Source: Croceicoccus hydrothermalis (lineage in GTDB: Bacteria; Pseudomonadota; Alphaproteobacteria; Sphingomonadales; Sphingomonadaceae). From it: a stretch of DNA of 64,000 bases. Shown here in pieces: positions 28,023 to 39,355 of this stretch. The translations under genes were made by a program, and so were the position numbers. Location of the stretch: contig NZ_JAIQCI010000003.1 of assembly GCF_022378335.1 (NCBI RefSeq), forward strand, positions 62,001 through 126,000, given 5' to 3'. The first letter of the stretch is position 1. Each line of letters starts with the position of its first letter. The notes below the pieces were generated by a model. The model saw nothing but the letters and a program-made list of their open reading frames with translations. It searched no databases and was not told the DNA's origin.

Positions 28023-29657
28023 ATGTACCAATACGACACTTACGATCAGCAGATGGTGGACACGCGCGTCGCGGAATTTCGCGATCAGACGCGCCGCCGC
28101 CTATCCGGCGAACTGACCGAGGATCAGTTCAAGCCATTGCGGCTGATGAACGGGCTGTATCTGCAATTGCACGCCTACATGCTGCGCGTGGCGGTGCCCT
28201 ATGGCACGTTGAATGGCGAGCAGATGCGCATGCTCGCGACGATCGCGGAAAAATATGACCGCGGTTACGGCCATTTCACCACGCGCCAGAATGTTCAGTA
28301 TAACTGGATCAAGCTGGAGGATGCGCCCGACATTCTCGCCGATCTGGCGACGGTGGAAATGCACGCCATCCAGACCAGCGGCAATTGCATCCGCAACATC
28401 AGTTCGGACCATTTCGCCGGCGCCGCCGCGGACGAGGTGACGGACCCGCGCCCCTATGCCGAATTGCTGCGCCAATGGTCGAGCTTCCACCCGGAATTCA
28501 GCTATCTGCCGCGCAAGTTCAAGATTGCCGTCATCGCGTCGGACACCGACCGTGCGGCCATGCGCCTGCACGACATCGGCATTCAGATCGTGAAGAACGA
28601 CGCGGGCGAGCTTGGCTGTGCCTTCTATGTCGGCGGGGGCATGGGCCGCACGCCGATGGTTGCGCCGCTCATCCGCGATTTCGTCCCGCTCGACGAGATG
28701 GTCACCTATTGCGAGGCGGCGCTGCGCGTCTACAACCGTCATGGCCGCCGCGACAACAAGTACAAGGCGCGGATCAAGATCCTCGTCCATGAAATGGGCA
28801 AGGACGAATATGCGCGGCAGGTCGAGGAAGAGTTCGCCCATCTGAAAGGCGAAGGGATCGAACCGCCCTTCGCCGAGCTGGAACGCATTCGCGGCTATTT
28901 CGCCGACCCTGCGTTCAAGAGCGACCTGCCTGACGACATCGACCGCAACGATCCCGATTTCGCGCTCTGGGCCGACCGCAACACGGTTGCGCACAAGGCG
29001 CCCGGCTATGTCGCCGCGGTCATCAGCCTCAAACCCGTCGGCGGCATCCCCGGCGATGCCAGCACCGAGCAGATGCAGGTGATGGCCGACCTTGCCACGC
29101 GCTACAGCTTTGACGAATGCCGCGTGACCCATACGCAGAACATCGTCCTGCCGCATGTCGAAAAGGGTCGGCTCTACGATCTGTTCAAGGAGCTGGACGC
29201 TGCTGGCCTCGCCACACCCAATCTCGATCAGATCGGCGACATCATCGCGTGTCCCGGCCTCGATTATTGCAGCCTTGCCAATGCGCGTTCGATCCCGCTC
29301 GCGCAGAAGATCGCGACCCGCTTTGCCGAAAACGGCAAGGGCGACACGCTGGGCGAGCTGAAGCTCAAGATTTCGGGCTGCATCAATGCCTGCGGCCACC
29401 ACCACGCGGGCCATATCGGCATTCTGGGCGTCGATCGCAAAGGGACGGAGAATTATCAGCTCCTGCTCGGCGGGAGCGAGGCGGCGGATACCTCGCTTGC
29501 CAAGATCACCGGCCCCGGTTTCGACGAGGACGGCATCGTCGACGCGATCGAGACCACCACCGATGTCTATCTGGCACAGCGCGAGGACGGCGAACGTTTC
29601 CTCGACACCTATCGCCGCATCGGCATGACCCCGTTCAAGGAAGCGCTTTATGGTTGA
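28023..29657 (+). CDS. cysI: Sulfite reductase hemoprotein (nitrite/sulfite reductase family)
   Basis: This 544-residue siroheme [4Fe-4S] enzyme reduces sulfite to sulfide. Two ferredoxin-like repeats are present: FTTRQNVQYNWIKLED and SFDECRVTHTQNIVLPHV. The cluster-ligating cysteines lie in CPGLDYCSLANARS (about residue 410) and KLKISGCINACGHHHAGHIG (about 447-466). ATG 28023 is used as the conserved start MYQYDTYDQQMVD. It is surrounded by siroheme and APS reductase genes, so assimilatory sulfite reduction is far more likely than nitrite. Its 3' end overlaps the DUF934 gene by eight bases. Confidence 0.93.
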   Translation: MYQYDTYDQQMVDTRVAEFRDQTRRRLSGELTEDQFKPLRLMNGLYLQLHAYMLRVAVPYGTLNGEQMRMLATIAEKYDRGYGHFTTRQNVQYNWIKLEDAPDILADLATVEMHAIQTSGNCIRNISSDHFAGAAADEVTDPRPYAELLRQWSSFHPEFSYLPRKFKIAVIASDTDRAAMRLHDIGIQIVKNDAGELGCAFYVGGGMGRTPMVAPLIRDFVPLDEMVTYCEAALRVYNRHGRRDNKYKARIKILVHEMGKDEYARQVEEEFAHLKGEGIEPPFAELERIRGYFADPAFKSDLPDDIDRNDPDFALWADRNTVAHKAPGYVAAVISLKPVGGIPGDASTEQMQVMADLATRYSFDECRVTHTQNIVLPHVEKGRLYDLFKELDAAGLATPNLDQIGDIIACPGLDYCSLANARSIPLAQKIATRFAENGKGDTLGELKLKISGCINACGHHHAGHIGILGVDRKGTENYQLLLGGSEAADTSLAKITGPGFDEDGIVDAIETTTDVYLAQREDGERFLDTYRRIGMTPFKEALYG

Positions 29658-30168
29658 GCAGACGCAGATGGAAAGCGAAGGGCGCGGGCCGGATACCGGC
29701 CCGGATACCGGCCCGGATACCGGCAATGTGTTGCGCCTTCGCGAGGATGAAGGCACCGCCGAACCCGCCGTCACGGTCGAGGCATTCGCCGGGCAGACCA
29801 ACGCCACCGCCGTCCGCATCGAACCGGGCGAGGATGCGCGCGAGCTGATCCCGCATATCGACCGCATCGCACGGGTCGAGGTGAACTTCCCGGCGTTCGG
29901 CGACGGGCGCGGCTATTCCGCGGCGCGTATCCTGCGTGAGGCGGGCTATGACGGGGAGATCCGCGCGGTCGGCGACGTGCTGGTCGATCAGATCGCCTAT
30001 ATGCGTCGTTGCGGTTTTGACGCGTTCGAACCTGATGCGCCTCTGAACCCTGAGGATGCGGAGACCGCGCTCAACCGCTGGAACGATGTGTATCAGGAAA
30101 CGGTCGATGGCCGCACGCCGATCTGGGCGCTGCGCCATGGGCGGAAGGACGGGGCCGTTGATGGCTGA
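29650..30168 (+). CDS. DUF934 domain protein of the sulfate assimilation operon
   Basis: This 172-residue protein belongs to the DUF934 family, which is regularly placed next to cysI/cysH. The conserved core is ARVEVNFPAFGDGRGYSAAR, then LREAGYDGEIRAVGDVLVDQ and YMRRCGFDAF. The N-terminus before residue 70 is poorly conserved-looking and includes a three-fold PDTG repeat at residues about 14-25. Biochemical role is unknown. It overlaps both cysI and cysH by eight bases, so expression is tightly coupled. Confidence 0.87.
   Translation: MVEQTQMESEGRGPDTGPDTGPDTGNVLRLREDEGTAEPAVTVEAFAGQTNATAVRIEPGEDARELIPHIDRIARVEVNFPAFGDGRGYSAARILREAGYDGEIRAVGDVLVDQIAYMRRCGFDAFEPDAPLNPEDAETALNRWNDVYQETVDGRTPIWALRHGRKDGAVDG
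29689..29724 (+). repeat. Three perfect 12-base tandem repeats inside the DUF934 gene
   Basis: The unit CCGGATACCGGC occurs three times head-to-tail without mismatch, encoding repeated Pro-Asp-Thr-Gly in the variable N-terminus of the DUF934 protein. Each unit contains the inverted pair CCGG/CCGG. Copy number can change without frameshift, suggesting slippage in a non-essential linker. Confidence 0.9.
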
Positions 30169-30952
30169 TGCTGCCCGCCGCCGTGACCGGATCGACACTG
30201 CGCCCCGCTTTACCGAGGCGGACGCCGCCGCGCTGAATGCGCGATATTCGGGCGCATCGGCGCAGGATATCCTGCGCGCCGTGTTGAAGGATGGCGTGGC
30301 GGGGCGCGTTGCCATGGTGTCGAGCTTTGGCGCGGAGAGCGCAGCGCTGCTGCATCTCGTGGCCGAGGTGGATGCCGAGACGCCAGTGCTGTTTCTGGAA
30401 ACGGGGAAGCATTTTCCCGAAACGCTTGCCTATCGCGATACGCTGGTCGATGCGCTTGGTCTGTCGGGACTGGTCAATCTCTACCCCGATGCGGGCGCGC
30501 TTGCGGCCAGGGACGATACCGGGCTGCGCTGGTCCTACGATCCCGACGGCTGCTGCGAAATCCGCAAGGTGTTGCCGCTGGCCGAGGCGCTGGCCGAGTA
30601 TGATGCGTCGATCACCGGTCGCAAGGCGTTTCAGTCCGAAACGCGCGCCGATCTGCCCGTATTCGAGGTGGACACCTCCGACACGGCGGGGCGTTTGAAG
30701 GTGAACCCGATCATCGGGTGGTCCAAGGACGATATCGAGGCCTATATGACCAGGCACGATCTGCCTCGCCACCCGTTGGTCGAGCAGGGCTATCCCTCCA
30801 TCGGCTGCTCTCCCTGTACGAGCAAGGTCGCACCGGGCGAGGATCCGCGGTCGGGCCGTTGGCGCGGATGGGACAAGACCGAATGCGGCATCCATGCGGT
30901 GCCGGGCGCCGACGGCGACGAATTGCCACCGGGTTTCGAGCCTGCATTCTAA
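30161..30952 (+). CDS. cysH: Assimilatory APS/PAPS reductase
   Basis: This 263-residue reductase forms sulfite from adenylyl sulfate with thioredoxin. VSSFGAESAALLHLVAEV is the nucleotide-binding loop, CCEIRKVLPL (about residue 131) and CSPCTSK (about 216) provide the four [4Fe-4S] cysteines, and ECGIH supplies the catalytic cysteine. The double-Cys plus CxxC set marks the iron-sulfur APS-type reductase rather than the enteric PAPS type. Start ATG 30161 overlaps the DUF934 gene by eight bases. Last gene of the operon; a small stem (GGCTTGAC with GTCAAAGCC) follows the stop. Confidence 0.93.
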   Translation: MADAARRRDRIDTAPRFTEADAAALNARYSGASAQDILRAVLKDGVAGRVAMVSSFGAESAALLHLVAEVDAETPVLFLETGKHFPETLAYRDTLVDALGLSGLVNLYPDAGALAARDDTGLRWSYDPDGCCEIRKVLPLAEALAEYDASITGRKAFQSETRADLPVFEVDTSDTAGRLKVNPIIGWSKDDIEAYMTRHDLPRHPLVEQGYPSIGCSPCTSKVAPGEDPRSGRWRGWDKTECGIHAVPGADGDELPPGFEPAF

Positions 30953-30971
30953 GGCTTGACGGCGCGGGCGG

Positions 30972-31877
30972 TCAAAGCCAGCCTTGCGCCCGGTACCAGC
31001 GCGCGGTTTCGGACAGCCCTTCGCGCGTGTCGATCTGCGCCTGCCATAGCGTAGGCGGCGGCATGCATTCCGCCCGCGCGGTCCAGTCGGGATGCGTCAT
31101 GTAGCCCACCCTGTCCGGCGTGAGCTTCGCCCCTGCTCCGCGCATCATCCGGTCGCCCCATGCCGCGAGCCGCAGCAATGCCGCCGGTACATGGACGGGC
31201 CGCACCCGGCGCCCGATCGCCGCGCCGATCGCCCGCGCCATATCCGCATGGCTCCACCCGTTTTCGCGCCCGTCATCGGGTTCGAACACGGCGCCATGCT
31301 GCGTCCCGTCCTCCGCAAGGGTCAGGAGCAGGCGCGACAGATCCGCCACATGGATCATCGAGGCTCGCCCCGGCGGCGGCAAGGGGACGATGCCCGTCTT
31401 CGCCGCCTTGAACAATTCGAACATTTCCGTGTCGCGCGGTCCGTATACGGCGGGCGGCCGCACGACAGACCAGCCAGGCTCACCCGCGGTGACAAGCGCT
31501 TCTGCCGCGTATTTCGATTGGCCGTAGAGAGAGAGCGACGGTTCACGCGCGGCGAGGGAAGACACGTGGACGAACCGCACAACCCTTTCGTCCCGCGCGG
31601 CGCCGAGGACATGGCGCGTCCCCTCGACATTTCCGGCGTGAAAGCCCGCCGCATCGGGCGCATTGACCACCCCGGCGACATGAATCACCGCATCGGCCCC
31701 GGCGCATAGCCCGCGCAAGGCCGACCGGTCCGCAAGATCGCCGCGAACCCAGTCGACCCGCACGCGGGGTGCCTGTTCCCGCCGGGTCAGCGCCGCGACG
31801 GAATGCCCCTCCCCCGATGCGAGATCGAGCAGCGTGGACCCGACAAAGCCCGTCGCCCCGGTGATGGCGATCCGCAT
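30972..31877 (-). CDS. NAD(P)-dependent epimerase/dehydratase (extended SDR, NDUFA9-like)
   Basis: This 301-residue extended short-chain dehydrogenase begins MRIAITGATGFVGSTLL, with the TGATGFVG nucleotide motif. It has VIHVAGVVNAPD, a catalytic YGQSKYAAE (YxxxK) near residue 125 and RPPAVYGPRDTE. Related proteins act as sugar-nucleotide or steroid/flavonoid-type oxidoreductases, or as complex I NDUFA9-like proteins; substrate is not deducible. It is 24 bases downstream of proB on the same strand and convergent with cysH. Confidence 0.85.
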   Translation of the reverse strand: MRIAITGATGFVGSTLLDLASGEGHSVAALTRREQAPRVRVDWVRGDLADRSALRGLCAGADAVIHVAGVVNAPDAAGFHAGNVEGTRHVLGAARDERVVRFVHVSSLAAREPSLSLYGQSKYAAEALVTAGEPGWSVVRPPAVYGPRDTEMFELFKAAKTGIVPLPPPGRASMIHVADLSRLLLTLAEDGTQHGAVFEPDDGRENGWSHADMARAIGAAIGRRVRPVHVPAALLRLAAWGDRMMRGAGAKLTPDRVGYMTHPDWTARAECMPPPTLWQAQIDTREGLSETARWYRAQGWL

Positions 31878-31901
31878 CGCCGTCCTACCGGGTGGCGAGG
31901 G

Positions 31902-33050
31902 TCAAAGCAGAACCATCTGGTCGCGATGCACGACCGCCGATTTCGGCTCATAGCCGAGCAGGCTGGCCTGATCGCTCGAATGGCTACCGAGGATGAGGCG
32001 GCATTCCTCCGCGTCATATTCGGTCAGGCCCTTGGCGATGTCGCGGTCGCGATCGTCGCGGATCATGACGGGGTCGCCCTTGTCGAATTCGCCCGATACC
32101 GCCGTGATGCCCTTGGCGAGAAGGCTTCCGCCCGCCTGCAACGCAATGGCCGCGCCCGCATCGACGATAAGCTCGCCCTTCATCTGCATGCGCCCGCCGA
32201 TATAGGCCTTGCGCGCGCCGTCGCTGCGCCGGGGCAGGAACAGCGTGCCGATCCCTTCCTCCAAAGCGCGGCGGACGGGATGGTCGTGAAACCCGTTTGC
32301 AATGACGAGCGCGATGCCGGCCCGCTCCGCGATTTCGGCGGCTTTCAGCTTGGTCGTCATGCCGCCGGTGCCCAGGCCCGAGGCGCTGCCGCCGTCGGCC
32401 ATGGCGTGCAATTCATCGGTGACGCCGCGCACCACGGGCACGCGCTTTGCCTTCGGATCCTTGGGATTGCGGTCGAACAGGCCGTCCACGTCGGAAAGCA
32501 GCACCACCGCATCGGCATCGGCGGCCTGCGCCACGCGCGCGGCGAGCCGGTCATTGTCGCCGAAACGCAGCTTTGCCGTCGCGACCGAATCGTTTTCGTT
32601 CACCACGGGCACGACGCCGGCCTCCAGCAGGCGGGCGATCGCGGCGGCGGCGTTGAGGTAACGGCGGCGGTCCTCCAGATCCTCCAGCGTGACGAGCAAT
32701 TGCGCGGCGATCAGATCATGCCGGCCCAGCACTTCGGACCAGATACCGCCCAGCTCGATCTGCCCCACGGCGGCGGACGCCTGCGCATCGGGGAGGCTGC
32801 CGCGCCCACCCTTGTCAAAGCCCAGCCGCGCGGCGCCCAGTGCGGTCGCGCCGGAGCTGACGACGATCACTTCCTGTCCGCGGGCGCGCGCATGGGCGAT
32901 TTCGTCGGCCAGCCCGGCGAGCCATTCGCGGCGCGGCTGTCCCTCCGCATCGACGAGCAGGGCGGACCCCACCTTGAAAACGATGCGCGGGCATGAAGAG
33001 GACCGGGCCAGATCGCCCAGCGTGGTGATGGTGTCGCGAGTCACGTTCAT
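31902..33050 (-). CDS. proB: Glutamate 5-kinase
   Basis: This 382-residue amino-acid kinase phosphorylates glutamate as the first step of proline synthesis. Kinase motifs are RIVFKVGSALLV, VIVVSSGATALGAARLG, VVPVVNENDSVATAKLRFGDND and GLGTGGMTTKLKAAEIA. A C-terminal PUA domain starts near residue 275 (GELIVDAGAA) as in full-length ProB. It follows obgE on the minus strand by 36 bases, the usual obgE-proB neighbourhood. Confidence 0.95.
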   Translation of the reverse strand: MNVTRDTITTLGDLARSSSCPRIVFKVGSALLVDAEGQPRREWLAGLADEIAHARARGQEVIVVSSGATALGAARLGFDKGGRGSLPDAQASAAVGQIELGGIWSEVLGRHDLIAAQLLVTLEDLEDRRRYLNAAAAIARLLEAGVVPVVNENDSVATAKLRFGDNDRLAARVAQAADADAVVLLSDVDGLFDRNPKDPKAKRVPVVRGVTDELHAMADGGSASGLGTGGMTTKLKAAEIAERAGIALVIANGFHDHPVRRALEEGIGTLFLPRRSDGARKAYIGGRMQMKGELIVDAGAAIALQAGGSLLAKGITAVSGEFDKGDPVMIRDDRDRDIAKGLTEYDAEECRLILGSHSSDQASLLGYEPKSAVVHRDQMVLL

Positions 33051-33086
33051 AATGAGTGCCTAGAGCATGGGTGTGTTAACTTAAAG

Positions 33087-34181
33087 TCAATCGAGCGGCG
33101 ACCAGTCACGGTCGGTCGCGCCCGGCGCGGTGGATGTATCTGCATCGTCCTCGATCGCGGCGCCGCCGGTCTCGGTCTGCGTCTCGATGGGAAGGTGGGT
33201 CAGGACGGCGTCGAGCAATTCGGGAATGCCCTCGCCCGTGGCGCCGGAAATCGCGAACACCTCGTCCGCGCCCGCCGCCATCAGCTCCTCGGCAAAACCG
33301 GCGACCAGCTCGCCATCGGCAAGGTCGATCTTGTTGAGCACGACGAGGCGCGGTTTGTCCGCCAGTCCTTCGCCATATTCCTCAAGCTCGTCCTGCACGA
33401 TACGCAGTGCGTCGCCCGGCTCCTGCCCCTCGCCGAAACCGTTGATGTCGATGAGGTGGAGGAGCACGCGGCACCGCTCGATATGGCCGAGGAACCGGTC
33501 GCCGATCCCCGCCCCCTGCGCCGCACCGGCGATGAGGCCCGGAATATCGGCGAGCACGAATTCGCGCCCCTTGTGCCGCACCACGCCAAGCTGCGGGCGC
33601 AGCGTGGTAAAGGCATAGGCGCCGACCTTGGCCTTGGTATTGGATAGCTGGTTGATGAAGGTGGACTTGCCCGCGTTGGGAAGCCCGACAAGCCCTACAT
33701 CGGCCAGCAGTTTGAGCCGCAGCCAGACCCACATTTCCTCACCGGGAAGGCCGGGCTGATGCTGCCGTGGCGCACGGTTGGTGCTGCTCTTGTAGCTTGC
33801 ATTGCCGCGTCCCCCCATCCCGCCTTCGAGCAGGGTGACACGCTCGCCCACTTTGGTGAAATCGGCGATGACCTCCTCGCGGTCCTCCGACAGGATCTGC
33901 GTGCCGACGGGAACCTCGATCACGAGATCCTCGCCCGCGGCGCCGGTGCGGTCCTTGCCCATGCCGGGAATGCCGCGCTGCGCCTTGAAATGCTGGGTAT
34001 AGCGAAAATCGATGAGGGTGTTCAGGCCCGCGACCGCGACGAACACGATGTCGCCGCCGCGCCCGCCATTGCCGCCGTCAGGCCCGCCATATTCGATATA
34101 TTTTTCGCGCCGGAAGCTGACCGCTCCGGGTCCGCCGGCGCCGGAGCGCAGGTAGATCTTGGCCTGATCGAGAAAATGCAT
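33087..34181 (-). CDS. obgE: GTPase ObgE/CgtA
   Basis: This 364-residue GTPase takes part in 50S ribosome assembly and stringent control. The N-terminal glycine-rich Obg fold is plain (MHFLDQAKIYLRSGAGGPGA, GGDGGNGGRGGD-like turns). The G domain has GLPNAGKSTFINQLSNTKAKVG, DIPGLIAGAAQGAGIG and NKIDLAD. The C-terminus is short and acidic. The gene precedes proB on the same strand. Confidence 0.96.
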   Translation of the reverse strand: MHFLDQAKIYLRSGAGGPGAVSFRREKYIEYGGPDGGNGGRGGDIVFVAVAGLNTLIDFRYTQHFKAQRGIPGMGKDRTGAAGEDLVIEVPVGTQILSEDREEVIADFTKVGERVTLLEGGMGGRGNASYKSSTNRAPRQHQPGLPGEEMWVWLRLKLLADVGLVGLPNAGKSTFINQLSNTKAKVGAYAFTTLRPQLGVVRHKGREFVLADIPGLIAGAAQGAGIGDRFLGHIERCRVLLHLIDINGFGEGQEPGDALRIVQDELEEYGEGLADKPRLVVLNKIDLADGELVAGFAEELMAAGADEVFAISGATGEGIPELLDAVLTHLPIETQTETGGAAIEDDADTSTAPGATDRDWSPLD

Positions 34182-34232
34182 GAAACGGCATGTAGCGACC
34201 CCTTCGCCAAAGGGCCAGCGCAGATACGGCGA

Positions 34233-34844
34233 TTATCGCATGTCTTCGGCGGTGGGCACCGCCGTGCCCCCGCGCAGGGCCGCGCTGAAATGCCGGCGGC
34301 ACAGCGCGACATAGCGGTCGTTTCCGCCGATCTCGGTCTGCGCGCCGCTTTGCACCGCGCGCCCGCCCGCATCGACGCGCAGGTTCATCGATGCCTTGCG
34401 CCCGCAATGGCACACCGCCTTCAATTCGATCAGCGCATCCGCAATGCCGAGCAGCGCCGCGGATCCTGCAAACAATTCCCCCTGAAAATCGGTGCGCAGG
34501 CCGTAGCAAAGCACGGGAATATTCGCCGCATCCGCAACATCCGCCAATTGCCAGACCTGCGCCTTGGTCAGGAACTGCGCCTCGTCGATCAGCACGCAGG
34601 CGAGCGGGGTTCTTGCATGGCACTCACGTATATCGGCGCCAAGGTCGGTGTCGGCGCCAAAACGGTGGGCATCCGCCGCCAGCCCGATGCGACTGGCAAT
34701 CGGCATGCCGGCGGCGCGGTCGTCCACCGCCGCGGTCCACAGCATCGTTGCCATGCCCCGCTCGCGATAGTTGAAATCGGCCTGCAGCAGCGTGGTCGAT
34801 TTGCCGGCGTTCATGCTGGCGTAGTAGAAATAGAGCTTCGCCAT
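34233..34844 (-). CDS. tdk: Thymidine kinase
   Basis: This 203-residue type II thymidine kinase phosphorylates thymidine to dTMP in salvage. It has the P-loop YASMNAGKSTTLLQ, the Walker B region CVLIDEAQFLT, and the zinc site with CHCGRKA and a second CRRH near the C-terminus. YALRTDF-type lid is seen as YGLRTDFQGELF. It is located between obgE and rbfA on the same strand; spacing of 17 bases to rbfA suggests shared transcription. Confidence 0.95.
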   Translation of the reverse strand: MAKLYFYYASMNAGKSTTLLQADFNYRERGMATMLWTAAVDDRAAGMPIASRIGLAADAHRFGADTDLGADIRECHARTPLACVLIDEAQFLTKAQVWQLADVADAANIPVLCYGLRTDFQGELFAGSAALLGIADALIELKAVCHCGRKASMNLRVDAGGRAVQSGAQTEIGGNDRYVALCRRHFSAALRGGTAVPTAEDMR

Positions 34845-34861
34845 CCGCGGCTTCGGGCGGT

Positions 34862-35290
34862 CTATTCGTCGCCGAGATCGCGGCGGACGCGCGGATCGTT
34901 GAGCAGGCGATCGATACGGCCCGCCTCGTCAAATGTCTCATCGCCGCGAAACTGCAGTTTCGGTGCGAATTTAAGGCCGAGCCGTTTGGCGACTTCCTTC
35001 TGGAAGAAGGCCGTGTTGACCTGCAAGGCCTTCACCACCGCGTCTTCCTCCGCGCCGAGCAGCGGTTTCACGTAGACTTTCGCCTGGCGGAGATCGGGCG
35101 ACATGCGCACCTCGGTCACGCTGACCGACGTGGCCGAAAGCGTATCGTCATGCGCCTCGCCGCGGGCGAGCAATTCGGACAAGATGTGCCGGACCCGTTC
35201 GCCTACCTTGAGAACGCGGACCGATTGCTGTTCGCCGGATGATGAGTTGCGTGCCAATTGTTTGCGTCTTTCCCGGGCTCGCCCCGCCAT
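34862..35290 (-). CDS. rbfA: 30S ribosome-binding factor A
   Basis: This 142-residue protein has a KH-like fold and matures the 17S rRNA 5' end during cold adaptation and 30S assembly. [38 protein letters not shown] and [20 protein letters not shown] are the RbfA signatures. ATG 35290 ([16 protein letters not shown]) gives the family length; in-frame codons upstream are read from the DUF1697 region and rejected. It closes the rimP-nusA-infB operon; truB is not next to it. Confidence 0.93.
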   Translation of the reverse strand: MAGRARERRKQLARNSSSGEQQSVRVLKVGERVRHILSELLARGEAHDDTLSATSVSVTEVRMSPDLRQAKVYVKPLLGAEEDAVVKALQVNTAFFQKEVAKRLGLKFAPKLQFRGDETFDEAGRIDRLLNDPRVRRDLGDE

Positions 35291-35319
35291 GGTGGAAGGC
35301 GCGGCGCCCTTTTGTATTC

Positions 35320-35859
35320 CTAAGCGTCCATTTTGGCGAGAACCCGGCGCATGGAGCGCAGGTTCCGCGCCGTGCCGCCCATCCCCAGCCGCCGTTCGAT
35401 GAACGGCCCGGTCAGACGTCTTTTCCCCACACCCTCGCACCAATCAATATGGACCGCGCGCGTGCCGGGGGCGATCCGTTCGGGCCCGCGCCCGTCATAG
35501 GCGGCGACGAGATCGGCAAAGGCCTCTGGCTCCGGTTGCCCGGCGAGGAACATGGTGTGCACCTTCGTCTCCTCGCCATCCGCGGCAAACGGGTTTTCGG
35601 CGATCGCGGCGGCAAGCTCGTCTCGCGAACGCACCGCCACCATCCCGTCAATGTCGAACCGGTCGAGCAGGATATAGCGGATCTTCTCCGCCAATCCGTC
35701 CGTGGGCCGATCGTCATGGTCGAGCAGCACATTGCCGCTCGCCACGACGGTCTCGACATTGTCGAACTCCTCACGCTCCAGTTCGTGCCGCAGCTCGGCC
35801 ATGGAAAGCCGGTTGCCGCCGACATTCACACTGCCGAGAAATGCGACGTAGCGCGCCAT
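35320..35859 (-). CDS. DUF1697 family protein
   Basis: This 179-residue protein belongs to the DUF1697 family: [33 protein letters not shown] and the C-terminal [20 protein letters not shown] are typical. Structure is a two-subdomain alpha/beta fold and no biochemical function is established. It is inserted between infB (12-base gap) and rbfA (29-base gap), so it is probably co-transcribed with the translation factors. Confidence 0.87.
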   Translation of the reverse strand: MARYVAFLGSVNVGGNRLSMAELRHELEREEFDNVETVVASGNVLLDHDDRPTDGLAEKIRYILLDRFDIDGMVAVRSRDELAAAIAENPFAADGEETKVHTMFLAGQPEPEAFADLVAAYDGRGPERIAPGTRAVHIDWCEGVGKRRLTGPFIERRLGMGGTARNLRSMRRVLAKMDA

Positions 35860-35871
35860 GCCCCGCTCCTT

Positions 35872-38502
<2,631 letters not shown>

Positions 38503-38614
38503 CTGGTCAGTACGCCCTTGAATAATTCGTCTCGTCATCTCGCGCATGTTTTGAAAAGCGTGCGCACGCTCGTGTCTCGTATGTCCCGCCGCGTCGCGGG
38601 TGCGCGGCAGGCCG

Positions 38615-39355
38615 CTAGCTCGCCGCCTCCGCCGGTTCGGGTCCAGGTGGTGCGACCCCGTGATCGCGACCCAGGAAATGAAGCAGCCGCGCCAGTAGAG
38701 CGGACACCCGCCCCGCCGCGGCGCGATCGGTCAGCGCCAGATGAACGGCATTCTCGCGGCCCAATGCCACAGAGAGGGCCGCCCGGTCCAGTGGCAAGCG
38801 TATGCCGCGCATGCCGGACCCTTCCTCGTCCTGTCCCACGCGCCATGCCTGGTCGAGCTTGCGCGCACCGTCCTCGCCCGCATCGCTTGCATGGGCGAGC
38901 CAGTGCACGCGGCCACCGCGCGCTTTTTCCGCGATACGGTCCGAACCCGCAATCAGATTGCCGGTCCGCCATTCGAGGCCGAGCCGGTCGGTAAAGCTGC
39001 GCGTCAGGGCCGCCTCCGCCCGTTCGGGCAGATCGTCGGGCACGGTCAACGCCGCCCCCTTGAACCCACGGGCCAGCGCCCCCATCAAATGGCCCTTCGC
39101 CATCGCCTCTTCAAGAGCGGGGCGCGACACGCCGATCCATGCGCCGCGACCCGGCGCCTGCGCACGCGGATCGGGTACGACCGTCCCATCGGGCGCAATC
39201 GCAAGACGCAGCATGGTTTCGCGCGAGGCGACCCGCCCCGTCAGGATGCAGCGGCGTTCGGGCGCAGCCTCAGCCGGAGAGGGCTTGCCGCCCTTCCCCG
39301 CCTGTACGTCGAAGCTGTCGGAACCTAGCGGCGGCTCATTGGGAGGATTCCGCAT
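38615..39355 (-). CDS. YlxR-like RNA-binding protein (DUF448) with L7Ae-like C-terminus
   Basis: This 246-residue protein sits between nusA and infB, the normal place of ylxR. RRCILTGRVASRETMLRLAIAPDG is followed by GRGAWIGVSRPAL, which corresponds to the DUF448 (YlxR) RNA-binding fold near residues 33-85. The second half (GLEWRTGNLIAGSDRIAEK, ALGRENAVHLAL) looks like an L7Ae/L30e-type domain, typical of the alphaproteobacterial fusion. Start ATG 39355 overlaps nusA by 20 bases; it could start slightly later. Confidence 0.87.
   Translation of the reverse strand: MRNPPNEPPLGSDSFDVQAGKGGKPSPAEAAPERRCILTGRVASRETMLRLAIAPDGTVVPDPRAQAPGRGAWIGVSRPALEEAMAKGHLMGALARGFKGAALTVPDDLPERAEAALTRSFTDRLGLEWRTGNLIAGSDRIAEKARGGRVHWLAHASDAGEDGARKLDQAWRVGQDEEGSGMRGIRLPLDRAALSVALGRENAVHLALTDRAAAGRVSALLARLLHFLGRDHGVAPPGPEPAEAAS

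Noticed and set aside
30953..30979. Stem GGCTTGAC/GTCAAAGCC after cysH as a terminator
   Set aside because: There is no T run after the stem and it overlaps the convergent gene end; termination is not supported.
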